From Arthrobacter sp. H-02-3 (lineage in GTDB: Bacteria > Actinomycetota > Actinomycetes > Actinomycetales > Micrococcaceae), in NCBI RefSeq assembly GCF_003097355.1, contig NZ_PYUI01000022.1:1-64000 (forward strand): DNA of 64,000 nt, given 5' to 3'. How positions within the stretch are numbered: position 1 is the first letter of the stretch; each line of letters begins with the position of its first letter. A program made the translations under genes and the position numbers. A model generated the notes under the pieces. That model had not been told where the DNA came from. It saw only the letters and a program-made list of their open reading frames with translations, and searched no databases. Positions 44,157-53,538 of the stretch are shown one piece after another.

Positions 44157-46868
44157 CTAACTGCGCATTGCGCGGCGCGCGGTGTCCGTCCGTTGGGCGG
44201 CGTTGGCGATCCTGACGTCGGCGGCCAGGATGGACGCGCCGTCGGGCCCGGCGAGGACGGGGTTGAAGTGCACCAGCGCGACCTCAGGATGGTTGTCCTT
44301 GAGCCGTGTAAGCCGGGCGGCGAGGTCCTCCAGCGCCGCAACGTCGACGGCGGGAAGGCCCTGGTACCCGAACAGTTTCCTCGAGGCCCGGGGCGCCCGG
44401 ACGAAGTCGTGGACGTCGGAGCCGGAAAGCGGCGGCACGCGGTGGGCCCAGTCGTCGAGCAGGTTCACGGCGTCGCCGGCCAGGCCGAAGGAGATCACCG
44501 GCCCCAGCAACGGATCCTCGATGGCACGGAAGGTGCAGGCCTGCCCCACCGGCACCATCGTCTGCACTTCCAGGGACGGCGAGCCGTACCGTTCCAGCGA
44601 TTTCCGCATCTCCAGCACGTTGCGCCGCATCGAATCGGCGTCATGTATGTCCAGCCTCACGCCTCCAAGGTCCAGCCGGTGCCGCAAGGCCGGATCCGTG
44701 GTCTTCAGCACCACCGGCCAGCCGAGACGCTCGGCCGCCGCCACGGCCTCCTCCACCGTCTCGAACCCGACAGACGGGACCACCCGGATGCCGTAGTGGC
44801 CCAGCAGCCGCGCGGCCGTGTCTTGGTCCAGCCGGACCAGCTGCTCCCCGCCCACGTTGTGCAGCAGCTGTTCCAGCTCTTCCCGGGCGGCGTCCGGGTG
44901 GCAGCCTTCGGGTTCCACGAACAGGCCTTGGTCCCGGTCCAGCCACTGGGCATAGCGCACGACGGCGGCCAGTGCCGCCACCGCCGTGCCGGGGTTGGAA
45001 TAGCAGGGTACCGGCGGAGTGAGCAGAGCCTGCTGTGGCTGCTCCGGCTCGGCGCCGACCATGCCCTCCACGTAAATGGAAGGATCAAGGATTCCGCTAA
45101 ACGCGGCAACCACGGGCTTGCCGGCAGCCGCGGAACATTCCGCCAGCACACCGGCGATTTTTTCGACAGTGAGGCCGCGCGCCGGAAGCAGCGCCACCAC
45201 CACCGCGTGCACCGTGTCCGACGTCAGCGTTTCCTGCAGGCTCCGACGCAAGGCCGGCAGCGCGCGGGACATGCCGGCGTCGAGGTCGACGTCGGCGACG
45301 ATCCGGTCCACACCGAGACCCTGCCCGGCGGCGCTGTCCGCCACCACTTTGCCGAGGGCGCGCGAATTGCTGAAGACCGCGATGCCGGGACCCTTCGGCA
45401 GCGGCTGGCTGGACACGATCTGGGCGACGTCCATGAGTTCTTCGATGGTCTCGACCCGGATCACGCCGGCCTGCCGCATCATGGCGTCCAGGGCTTCAGG
45501 GGGCGCCTGCGTGGTGCGGACGGCGTGCCCGGGCGGCAAGTTCAAGCCCATGGCGTCGGACTTGGCCACAATCACGGGTTTGGTCCGGGCCAGGCGTCGC
45601 GCCAGCCGGGAAAACTTGCGCGGGTTGCCGATCGATTCCAGATACAGCCCCACCGCCGTGGTGTCGGCGTCGTCCTCCCAGTACTGCATCAGGTCGTTGC
45701 CGGAGACGTCGGCGCGGTTGCCGGCGGAGAGGAAGGTCGAGATGCCCACCCTGCGGCGGCTGGAGGCGGCGTAGAGGGCTACGCCGATGGCGGCCGACTG
45801 GCTGAAGAGCCCCAGGCCGCCGCGGCGGGCCAGCGCGGGCGCCATCGAGGCGTTGAGGGACACGGCCGGGTTGGTGTTGACGATGCCCAGCGAGGCCGGC
45901 CCGATCACGCGCATGCCGTTGGCGCGGGCCTGCCGCACGAGTTCGCGCTGGCGGGCCAGTCCGCGTTCGCCGTCGTCCGCGTACCCGGCGGTGGCGACCA
46001 CGATTCCCTTCACGCCGGCGGCGCCGCATTCCTCGACGACCTTGGGGACTTCGTCATACGGGACCGCGATGATGGCGAGCTTGACCGGACCCGGCACCTC
46101 AGAGAGCCGGGCGAAGGACAGCATGCCCGCCAGTTCCAGGGCCTCCGGGTTGATGGCGTACACCGGGCCGTGGAACCCGCCTTCGATGATGTGCTCAAGC
46201 AACTGGTAGCCCACGGTTCCCCATTTGCGGCTCGCCCCGATCACGGCCACGGAGGACGGGGCCAGCAGTTCCTGGATGCTGCGGGCCTCGGCGCGGTGCT
46301 CGCGGGATTCCATCACGGCCCGGGATTTGTCCGTGGGATCGATGTTGAACTCGAGGCTGACCACGCCGTCGTCAAAGTGCCGTTTGACGTCATAGCCGGC
46401 GTCGGAGAACACCATGAGCATCTTGCGGTTTTCCGGGAGCACTTCGGCGCTGAACTTGCGGATCCCGTTTTCGCGGGCGGCGGCCGCGAGGTGTTCAAGC
46501 AGGATCGAGCCGATCCCGCGGCCCTGGTGGGCGTCGGCGATGTTGAAGGCGACCTCGGCTTCCTCCGGGTCGTTGAGCCGGTCGTAACGGCCGATGCCCA
46601 GGATCTCGCCGCCGATGGTGATCACCAGGGCAACCCGGTCCTTATAGTCCACCTCGGTGAAGCGCTTGAGTTCCTTGCCGGTCAGCCGGGACTTGAAGGC
46701 GAAGAAGCGCATGTAGATGGACTTCTGGGACTGGCCCACGTGGAAGGCCTGGACCGCGTCCGCATCGGAGGGGTGGATGGGGCGCAAATGTGCTGTGCCG
46801 CCGTCGCGCAGGACAACATCGGCTTCCCAATATTCCGGATATACGCCGTCCGAGGGCTGATCCACCAT
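44157..46868 (-). CDS. GNAT acetyltransferase fused to acyl-CoA synthetase (NDP-forming)
   Basis: A 903-residue protein resembling Pat/Pka protein lysine acetyltransferases but with GNAT first. The GNAT domain (about 20-180) has GRGIGSILLEHLAAAARENG for acetyl-CoA binding. Then come a CoA-binding Rossmann domain (VAVIGASRKWGTVGYQLLEHI), succinyl-CoA-synthetase-like middle domains (IGPASLGIVNTNP) and a C-terminal ATP-grasp domain (GIRVVPSVGFETVEEAVAAAERLGWPVVLKTTDP). The usual active-site SHTGALAG segment is replaced by GHAVRTTQAPPEA, so the synthetase may be inactive and serve as a sensor. It is divergent from parC. Confidence 0.85.
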   Translation of the reverse strand: MVDQPSDGVYPEYWEADVVLRDGGTAHLRPIHPSDADAVQAFHVGQSQKSIYMRFFAFKSRLTGKELKRFTEVDYKDRVALVITIGGEILGIGRYDRLNDPEEAEVAFNIADAHQGRGIGSILLEHLAAAARENGIRKFSAEVLPENRKMLMVFSDAGYDVKRHFDDGVVSLEFNIDPTDKSRAVMESREHRAEARSIQELLAPSSVAVIGASRKWGTVGYQLLEHIIEGGFHGPVYAINPEALELAGMLSFARLSEVPGPVKLAIIAVPYDEVPKVVEECGAAGVKGIVVATAGYADDGERGLARQRELVRQARANGMRVIGPASLGIVNTNPAVSLNASMAPALARRGGLGLFSQSAAIGVALYAASSRRRVGISTFLSAGNRADVSGNDLMQYWEDDADTTAVGLYLESIGNPRKFSRLARRLARTKPVIVAKSDAMGLNLPPGHAVRTTQAPPEALDAMMRQAGVIRVETIEELMDVAQIVSSQPLPKGPGIAVFSNSRALGKVVADSAAGQGLGVDRIVADVDLDAGMSRALPALRRSLQETLTSDTVHAVVVALLPARGLTVEKIAGVLAECSAAAGKPVVAAFSGILDPSIYVEGMVGAEPEQPQQALLTPPVPCYSNPGTAVAALAAVVRYAQWLDRDQGLFVEPEGCHPDAAREELEQLLHNVGGEQLVRLDQDTAARLLGHYGIRVVPSVGFETVEEAVAAAERLGWPVVLKTTDPALRHRLDLGGVRLDIHDADSMRRNVLEMRKSLERYGSPSLEVQTMVPVGQACTFRAIEDPLLGPVISFGLAGDAVNLLDDWAHRVPPLSGSDVHDFVRAPRASRKLFGYQGLPAVDVAALEDLAARLTRLKDNHPEVALVHFNPVLAGPDGASILAADVRIANAAQRTDTARRAMRS

Positions 46869-46936
46869 AGGCTTAGCCTAGTCATAAACTTACGCAGTAC
46901 CCGTTCAGCACCCCCTCAGAAGGACCCACCAGCCCC

Positions 46937-49522
46937 ATGGCACGCCGCCAAACCACGCCCCCGGCAGGGGACGCCAGCCAAGATTCCGCAGGAACATTCG
47001 TAGAGAACATCGTCGATATTGATGTCACGTCCGAGATGGAAGGCTCGTTCCTCGAATACGCCTATTCGGTGATCTACTCGCGGGCCCTCCCGGACGCCCG
47101 CGACGGCTTGAAGCCCGTGCAGCGCCGCATCCTGTACATGATGAGCGACATGGGGCTGCGCCCGGACCGGGGCCACGTCAAGAGCGCCCGCGTCGTGGGC
47201 GAGGTCATGGGCAAGCTGCACCCCCACGGCGACGCGGCGATCTACGACGCCATGGTCCGCATGGCGCAGGACTTCTCCCTGCGGCTGCCGCTGATCGACG
47301 GACATGGCAACTTCGGCTCGCTCGACGACGGCCCGGCCGCGCCCCGCTACACGGAGGCCCGGCTGGCGGCTGCGGCCCTGACCCTCACGGACCACCTCGA
47401 CGAGGACGTCGTCGATTTCGTTCCGAACTACGACAACCAGCTGACCCAGCCGGACGTACTCCCGGCCGCGTTCCCCAACCTGCTGGTCAACGGCGCCACG
47501 GGCATCGCCGTCGGCATGGCCACGAACATGGCCCCGCACAACCTCGTGGAGGTCATCGCCGCCGCGCGGCACCTGATCGAAAACCCGGACGCCACGCTCG
47601 AGGACATCATGAAGTTCGTCCCCGGCCCGGACCTGCCCACGGGCGGCCGGATCGTTGGCCTGGACGGCATCCGCGACGCCTACGCCACGGGCCGCGGCTC
47701 CTTCAAGACCCGAGCCAAGGTGGAGATCGAGCAACTCTCGGCCCGCCGCACCGGCCTGGTGGTCACGGAACTGCCCTACATGGTGGGGCCGGAGAAGGTG
47801 ATCGAGAAGATCAAGGACGCCGTCAACGGCAAGAAGCTCACCGGCATCAGCGACATCGTGGACCTCACGGACCGCAAGCACGGCCTGCGCCTGGTCATTG
47901 AGCTCAAGAACGGCTTCAATCCCAATGCGGTGCTCCAGCAGCTCTACCGCTACACCCCGATGGAAGACTCCTTCGGCATCAACAACGTCACGCTCGTGGA
48001 CGGGCAGCCCCAGACCCTCGGGCTGCTGCAGCTGCTCTCGGTCTATGTGGACCACCGGATTAACGTTGTACGCCGCCGCACGGCCTTCCGGCTGGGCAAG
48101 AAGAAGGACCGCCTGCACCTGGTCGAGGGCCTCCTGATCGCGATCGTTGACATTGACGAGGTCATCCAGATCATCCGCTCCTCCGACGAGGTTGCCGCGG
48201 CCCGGACCCGGCTGATGTCCATCTACGACCTCACCGAGATCCAGGCCAACTACATCCTGGAACTGCGGCTGCGGCAGCTGACCAAGTACTCGCGGATCGA
48301 ATTGGAGAAGGAGCAGGAGGAGCTCCGCCGGGAAATCGCCGAGCTCGAGGCCATCCTGGGCTCCCCCGCGCTGCTGCGTGGCCTCGTCTCAGACGAACTC
48401 GGCGAGATCGCGGAGAAGTACGGCACCCCGCGGCGGACAGTGCTGCTGGAATCCGAGGCCGTCTCCCCCACCGTCGCGGCCGCCGCGGGCGCCGCGGGCG
48501 CCGTCACCGGGGCCAAGGGCAAGGCGGCGCCGCTGGCGCTGGAGATCGCGGACGATCCCTGCTGGGCCATCCTCACGGCGTCCGGTCAGATCGCTCGCAC
48601 GTCCAACCAGGAAAGCCTGGCCGAGGCAGGCCCCCGGACCCGGCATGACGTTTTCTCCTCCGTGGTCAAGACATCGGCCCGCGGCGAGATCGCGGCCGTG
48701 ACGTCGCAGGGACGCATGCTGCGCCTTCAGGTCATGGACATGCCCGTGCTCCCGCCGACGTCGGGCACTCCGAACATGGCTGGCGGCGTACCGGCCAAGG
48801 ACTTCATCACCCTCCTCAAGGGTGAGTCGCTTGTGGCTTTCGTTCCCCTGGACCAGATCCTCGCAATCGGAACCGCCCAGGGCGTAGTCAAGCGGGTGCA
48901 GCCGGACTATCCGCTGAATCGCGAGGACTGGGAAGTGATCGCGCTCAAGGACAAGGACACCGTGGTGGGTGTTACGTCCGCCGGGTCCGACGACGACGAC
49001 CTCGTCTTCATCACGCGCCAGGCCCAACTGCTGCGCTTCAGTGCTTCCGCGGTCCGCCCGCAGGGCCGGACCGCAGGCGGCATGGCCGGAATCAAGCTGG
49101 CCGCCGGGGACCGGGTTCTGTTCTTCGGGACCGCCAACGCCGCCGACGCCGCCGCCGTAGTCGTGACCATTGCTGGGACCGAAGGGGCCCTGCCGGGCAC
49201 CGCCCCCGGGGCTGCCAAGGTCACCGCGCTGGCCGAATACCCGGCCAAGGGCCGGGCCACGGCCGGAGTGCGGGCCCACCGCTTCCTCAAGGGCGAGGAC
49301 ACGCTGCTCCTCGGCTGGGCCGGCCACGGTCCCGCCAAGGCTTCCTCTTCGGCGGGCGTGGCGCGCTCCCTCCCGGGCGAGCACGGCCGCCGCGACGGTT
49401 CCGGAATCCCCCTGTCCCAGGCCATCGACGCCATTGGCCCCAGCATGGCGTGGTCCGAGGAACCGGAGGCCGGGGCCGTGCCTGCGGCCTCCGCCGGGAC
49501 CCCGGGCGGGACGGACGCGTAG
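46937..49522 (+). CDS. parC: DNA topoisomerase IV subunit A / GyrA-like (ParC)
   Basis: Type IIA topoisomerase breakage-reunion subunit, 861 residues. Features: LPDARDGLKPVQRRILYMM, KLHPHGDAAIYDAMVRMAQDFSLRLPLIDGHGNFGSLDDGPAAPRYTEARL with the catalytic Tyr, then a coiled-coil and a C-terminal beta-pinwheel (from about residue 520). The gyrase-specific QRRGGKG box is not present, which favours the ParC-type second paralogue over GyrA. The gene is divergent from the GNAT-synthetase gene with a 68-bp shared promoter region. Confidence 0.9.
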   Translation: MARRQTTPPAGDASQDSAGTFVENIVDIDVTSEMEGSFLEYAYSVIYSRALPDARDGLKPVQRRILYMMSDMGLRPDRGHVKSARVVGEVMGKLHPHGDAAIYDAMVRMAQDFSLRLPLIDGHGNFGSLDDGPAAPRYTEARLAAAALTLTDHLDEDVVDFVPNYDNQLTQPDVLPAAFPNLLVNGATGIAVGMATNMAPHNLVEVIAAARHLIENPDATLEDIMKFVPGPDLPTGGRIVGLDGIRDAYATGRGSFKTRAKVEIEQLSARRTGLVVTELPYMVGPEKVIEKIKDAVNGKKLTGISDIVDLTDRKHGLRLVIELKNGFNPNAVLQQLYRYTPMEDSFGINNVTLVDGQPQTLGLLQLLSVYVDHRINVVRRRTAFRLGKKKDRLHLVEGLLIAIVDIDEVIQIIRSSDEVAAARTRLMSIYDLTEIQANYILELRLRQLTKYSRIELEKEQEELRREIAELEAILGSPALLRGLVSDELGEIAEKYGTPRRTVLLESEAVSPTVAAAAGAAGAVTGAKGKAAPLALEIADDPCWAILTASGQIARTSNQESLAEAGPRTRHDVFSSVVKTSARGEIAAVTSQGRMLRLQVMDMPVLPPTSGTPNMAGGVPAKDFITLLKGESLVAFVPLDQILAIGTAQGVVKRVQPDYPLNREDWEVIALKDKDTVVGVTSAGSDDDDLVFITRQAQLLRFSASAVRPQGRTAGGMAGIKLAAGDRVLFFGTANAADAAAVVVTIAGTEGALPGTAPGAAKVTALAEYPAKGRATAGVRAHRFLKGEDTLLLGWAGHGPAKASSSAGVARSLPGEHGRRDGSGIPLSQAIDAIGPSMAWSEEPEAGAVPAASAGTPGGTDA

Positions 49523-49630
49523 CCGTCTTGGTTCGCAAGGTGCGCGCAGTTTCCGAGGGCCGTGGTTTCGTAGTCCGCATGTCAGCAGTCCGTGACAGAG
49601 GTGTAGCCGTCTGACCACACATACCCCGGG

Positions 49631-49652
49631 CGGGCCGCGAAACCGCGGCCCG
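49631..49652 (+). terminator. Probable parC terminator hairpin
   Basis: CGGGCCGCG and CGCGGCCCG form a perfect 9-bp stem with an AAAC loop, about 110 bp past the parC stop. Only TTTG lies downstream, so it is a GC-rich, T-poor actinobacterial-style terminator. Confidence 0.5.
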
Positions 49653-49809
49653 ACCGGGCTTTGTGCTCGCTCCTTACAATCGGGCTTTACGTCCGATCCA
49701 TAAGCTCGGGCGCCGTCGCCGGACCCGGTGTGAAGGATTGACCTGAAGGATTGGCGTCCGGCAATCTCTCTTTCCGCAGGCGCCATTCCAAGGTTCCGTG
49801 GAGTAGGGG

Positions 49810-50193
49810 CTACGCCATGTGGTTGAGGCTCAAGATGTTGCCCTCGGTGTCCAGGAACCATGCGGCCGAACTCCCGTCCGGAGTGGTGGCAATTCCGTCC
49901 TCGGTTTTCAGGCCCGGGAAGTCGTATTCCTCGAAGACGATTCCATTGGCCCGGAGTTCCGCAACGGCAGCCGGCAGGTCGTCGACCATCCAGCCGATCT
50001 GCGTGTTCTTGGCGGTGCCGGCGTTAGGCGTTTGGTACAGGAGGAACCGGGTTCCGCCGCCGCACGTGTACTGCAGGTTGTCCTCGGCATCCGGGTTGTC
50101 GGGTTCAAGCCCGAGCTTGTCGCGGTAGAAACCCCGTGCACGGGCGATATCCGCCGCCGGTAGCACAGCGCCGACTTGCTGATCCTTGAGCAT
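49810..50193 (-). CDS. VOC (glyoxalase/bleomycin-resistance) family protein
   Basis: A 127-residue vicinal-oxygen-chelate fold protein: DIARARGFYRDKLGLEPDNPD opens the first beta-alpha-beta-beta-beta unit, TRFLLYQTPNAGTAKNTQIGWMVDDLPAAVAELRANGIVFEEYDFPG starts the second, and AAWFLDTEGNILSLNHM ends with the usual Glu ligand. ATG at 50193 is preferred over upstream frames. No substrate can be assigned. It lies alone between parC and the HNH endonuclease locus. Confidence 0.8.
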   Translation of the reverse strand: MLKDQQVGAVLPAADIARARGFYRDKLGLEPDNPDAEDNLQYTCGGGTRFLLYQTPNAGTAKNTQIGWMVDDLPAAVAELRANGIVFEEYDFPGLKTEDGIATTPDGSSAAWFLDTEGNILSLNHMA

Positions 50194-50555
50194 GGCTATT
50201 CTCTTTCCAGGCCCGCCCCCCGGAAGGAATTTTACTCCTCCGGGCGCCGCGCGTACCCGTGAAACTGAAGCAGGATTTCCGGTGACTGCCAGCGGCTCGC
50301 CCCGTCCACCGAGCGCGCCCGGGGGCCGTTTCATTAAACTGCTCGAGCCGCCGTCATGCGGCCGTGGTGAGGATCCCTGGCCACCGGGCGGGACTCGGTT
50401 GTGCGGGCGTCATGAGGAGCCGCCGTCGCCAACCGGGTCGCCGTCATGGGGCCGTGGCCACCGCGAACGGCAGCGGGCGCTGCCGTCATTGCCGGGTCCG
50501 TGATTACACGGCTGGCATCATCGCCGCGATCATGCCGTCTCTGTCCGGGTTGCGG
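50194..50555. repeat. Gene-free tail downstream of the HNH gene with repeated CGTCATG-type units
   Basis: From about 50350 to 50555 imperfect copies of (C)CGTCATGNGGCC occur, near 50351, 50407, 50440, 50482, 50499, 50529 and 50551. Together with the last coding bases of the HNH gene, this DNA matches the left edge of the window in opposite orientation, for example at 50524-50580 against 1-53 and near 50445-50475 against 178-210. Bases 50194-50340 hold nothing recognisable apart from the VOC gene promoter. Confidence 0.6.
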
Positions 50556-52754
50556 TTATGCGGCCCGGGCGGGTCGGGCGGGTGTGAAGTAGTGGTTGCG
50601 GCGGGGCTTCTGGCCGGGGTCGATGTGGGGTGGCGGGATGAACCAGGGAATCCCGGTCCGGATCCGGATGGTCCACGCCTCCTTGTGGATCAGGTGATGG
50701 TGATGGGAGCAGAGCAGGGTTCCGTTCTCCGTGCCCGTGGTCCCGCCGCGGGACCAGTACGTGATGTGGTGGGCTTCGCACCAGGGTGCGGGGATGGTGC
50801 AGCCGGGGAAGGCGCAGCCGAGGTCCCGGGCGATGAGGGCTTTGCGGAGGTGGGGCGGGAAGAGCCGGGAGGCCCGGCCGATGTCCAGGATCCGTCCCTC
50901 ACCCCCGAGCAGGACGGGGATGATGTCGGCGTCGCAGGCGATCTTCCGGATGGTGGAGGCGGTGACGGGTCCGGTGAACAGCAGCGATCCCGTTTCCCGC
51001 ACCGCTCCCGCGGGCCGGAACGCCGCACCGGCCGTTTCCTGAGCTTCTGCCGGGCCGCTCTGGCCGGCGGCCTCACCGGCTTCGCCCGCCGCGCCGGCTT
51101 CGCCCGCCGCGCAGGCCGTGCTTGCCTCACCGGCGGCAGTGCGGTCGGTGGTGGTGCCGAGCCGGGCCAGCAGGTCGCGGTAGTCGATGGTGACCATGAC
51201 CTGGGGGCGGAGCCCGCCCGCGGCGGGCAGGCCCCCGGTCGCGAGGGCGATCCCGCAGGCACCGACCAGGCCGTCGAGCAGCCGCTGGGGCCGGGACCGG
51301 GGATCCAGCCCCGCCGCCCCCGGATCCTCCTCGCACACCGGCTGCCCCGCTCCGGCAGGGTCATCGTCCGGAACGGCATGAGTCACCGGGGCGGGAGCCT
51401 GGACATCCGCGTGAGTCGACACGCCGACGGCCCGGGCATTACAGGTCGGCACGCCGGCGCCGGCATTCGTGGCCGGCCACTCGCCGGCGGGCGCACTGGG
51501 AGCCCACCCCACGGCGAAAGCCGTGCCGGCAGGCTCGGCGGCCCAACCGCCAGAGGCCGCAGCGCCACCTGTGGCGGAGCCCTCAGACGCGGGCGCGCCC
51601 TCAACGGCGGCCCGGGCAGTATTCGTGGTCCCGGCGGCGTTTGTCGTGCCGGCGGTGTCCGTGGTGCGGGGGTTGGTGCCGGTGTTCATGACGGTGAGGA
51701 GGTACTCGAACTGTTCGGTGGTCGCGAAAATCTCAAGATGGTGCAGTCCGTGGCGCGGGCGCCGGATGAAGGCGCCCTGAAGCTGGCGCAGCAGCTCCTC
51801 GGAGGGCTCGGCGCCGTCCTGATCCAGCGCATCCGCCCAGGCCCGGGCCACCCGGGCCAGGAAGTCCGCGTCGTTCTCCGCGGCCGTGCGCGTCAGGGCG
51901 TGCTCCATCCGCCCCAGGGCCCCGGCGTCACAGACGTGCCGGACCTTCTCCAGCGCCGCCGTGATGATCGTCGCGGCCCGGGACGCGACCTGCCCGGCCG
52001 CGACCGCCGCACCCAGTTCCGCGTGCACGGCCGGGACGGGCTGGCCGGTGAGTCCCCGGCGGGGCAACAGACCCCCGGCGAGGGCGAGCCGGCGCTTGGC
52101 CTCCGGCGCGCTGATCCGCAGCCGCGCCCGCAGGAACTCCGCCGTGTTCCGGTACCCGTCATCGACCACCGCCGCGTCACCGGCCGCATCCCACGGCACA
52201 CCCTCCCCGGTCAGCGCATCGGGCGAAGCCACTGCACCGGGCGCTGTCACGCCCGTGAGCGCGTCGGGCGAAGCCGCGGAACCGGGCACGCCGTCGCTCC
52301 CGCCGTCGATCACGTCATCGGCCACAGCACCACTCACCGTACCGGACGGTGCGCCACTGGCGGCCGCGGTTCCGGGGGCGTCGTCGCGCCAGCCCGTCGT
52401 CCACGACGTGCCCGTCTTCGCGGCCGCCGCCGCGGACTGCGTCCTGGTCCGGTCCACCGCACCGGCCGCCACCAGCTGCAAAAACTCCGCCCGGCGCGAG
52501 AGCTCCTCCACACGCCCGGCGAAGTCCGACGCGGCCCGGAAATCCCACAACGCCGCATCCTGAACCGCCGTCGACCCCACAGCCTCCAACGCGGCCAGGG
52601 CAACATCCACACCCGACCACCCGGCCGGACCCGAACCGCCGCCTGCGCCGCGGTCCGTGCCGGGATCCGCGCCGCAGCCTGCAGCGCGACCGGCGCACCG
52701 ATCCGTGCCCTGCCCGTCGTCCCCGAACGGAATGAAATCCCTGGCGGCTTCCAT
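50556..52754 (-). CDS. DUF222/HNH endonuclease (13E12-repeat family)
   Basis: A 732-residue member of the multi-copy actinobacterial family that includes the M. tuberculosis REP13E12 genes. DUF222 covers about residues 45-430, with AEFLRARLRISAPEAKRRLALAG and LEKVRHVCDAGALGRMEHAL; the HNH domain is near the C-terminus (LGCAFPGCTIPAPWCEAHHITYW, then TENGTLLCSHHHHLIH). Two regions are inflated by low-complexity sequence: a duplicated ASPDALTG unit near 160-185 and Ala/Thr/Gly repeats in the middle. ATG at 52754 follows GGAGGAG. Biological role is unproven; nuclease activity is expected. Confidence 0.87.
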   Translation of the reverse strand: MEAARDFIPFGDDGQGTDRCAGRAAGCGADPGTDRGAGGGSGPAGWSGVDVALAALEAVGSTAVQDAALWDFRAASDFAGRVEELSRRAEFLQLVAAGAVDRTRTQSAAAAAKTGTSWTTGWRDDAPGTAAASGAPSGTVSGAVADDVIDGGSDGVPGSAASPDALTGVTAPGAVASPDALTGEGVPWDAAGDAAVVDDGYRNTAEFLRARLRISAPEAKRRLALAGGLLPRRGLTGQPVPAVHAELGAAVAAGQVASRAATIITAALEKVRHVCDAGALGRMEHALTRTAAENDADFLARVARAWADALDQDGAEPSEELLRQLQGAFIRRPRHGLHHLEIFATTEQFEYLLTVMNTGTNPRTTDTAGTTNAAGTTNTARAAVEGAPASEGSATGGAAASGGWAAEPAGTAFAVGWAPSAPAGEWPATNAGAGVPTCNARAVGVSTHADVQAPAPVTHAVPDDDPAGAGQPVCEEDPGAAGLDPRSRPQRLLDGLVGACGIALATGGLPAAGGLRPQVMVTIDYRDLLARLGTTTDRTAAGEASTACAAGEAGAAGEAGEAAGQSGPAEAQETAGAAFRPAGAVRETGSLLFTGPVTASTIRKIACDADIIPVLLGGEGRILDIGRASRLFPPHLRKALIARDLGCAFPGCTIPAPWCEAHHITYWSRGGTTGTENGTLLCSHHHHLIHKEAWTIRIRTGIPWFIPPPHIDPGQKPRRNHYFTPARPARAA

Positions 52755-52931
52755 GAAACCAGTCTCCTCCGGGGGTCTGACATTCTTAGCGCGAACCCAA
52801 ATTCCAACCCCGTGAGTGGCTTCCGCGAGTGGGTCGCGATTCTTCCGAGCTTTGCCCCGGAGGCTGCAAGGCTTCGGGATGCCGCACGTGACAGGGATGC
52901 CCGACGGCACAAATGCACTTACACTGCTGGA

Positions 52932-53450
52932 ATGCCTATCATCCCGGATACCAAGGACTGGACTTGGGTCCTGTCGCGGCCCTGCCCCGAGTGTGGTTTC
53001 GATGCCTCCGTTGCGACCCCGGCCACTGTGCCAGGGATCATCACCACCATGCTCCCGCGGTGGCGCGCCGCCCTCCGCCGGCCGGACGCGGCGGAGCGGC
53101 CCGATGAGGCCACCTGGTCCGTTCTCGAGTACGGCTGCCACGTCCGGGACGTCTTCACACTCTTCGATCACCGTTTGGCGCTCATGCTGGGCGAGGACGA
53201 CGCCCGGTTCGATGACTGGGACCAAGACCGGACAGCCATCGAACAGGACTACGCCAACGCCGATCCTGCCGAAGTCGGCGCCGAACTGACCGCCGAGGGC
53301 GAGCAGATTGCTGCGTCCTTCGCCCGCGTCACGGAGGAGGACTGGGACCGCAAGGGGACCCGGAGCAACGGCTCAGTATTCACGGTCCTGACCTTTGCGC
53401 AGTACTTCCTGCACGACGTCGTCCATCACCTCCACGATGTGGACGGTTAG
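52932..53450 (+). CDS. DinB-superfamily protein
   Basis: A 172-residue four-helix-bundle protein of the DinB/YfiT-like group. Possible metal ligands are His in LEYGCHVRDVFTLFDHR and the two His in YFLHDVVHHLHDVDG. An N-terminal segment CPECGFDASVA resembles a zinc knuckle seen in actinobacterial members. ATG at 52932 is the first plausible start. Many relatives are thiol-dependent (mycothiol) transferases; whether this one is cannot be told. It is divergent from the HNH gene. Confidence 0.75.
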   Translation: MPIIPDTKDWTWVLSRPCPECGFDASVATPATVPGIITTMLPRWRAALRRPDAAERPDEATWSVLEYGCHVRDVFTLFDHRLALMLGEDDARFDDWDQDRTAIEQDYANADPAEVGAELTAEGEQIAASFARVTEEDWDRKGTRSNGSVFTVLTFAQYFLHDVVHHLHDVDG

Positions 53451-53538
53451 CCCCTCGACGGTTAGCGCTGGCACCGCGGTCCGCTAGCTGGGCCCCAAGT
53501 GCAGTCCCCCGAGCAGACGCCCCCTAACCCACGGCCGA

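Noticed and set aside
43884..47003. 1039-codon plus-strand frame
   Set aside because: Antisense to the GNAT-synthetase gene and DUF5998; not a protein family.
50364..52931. Long plus-strand extension upstream of the DinB-like gene
   Set aside because: Antisense to the HNH endonuclease; only the part from ATG 52932 has DinB features.
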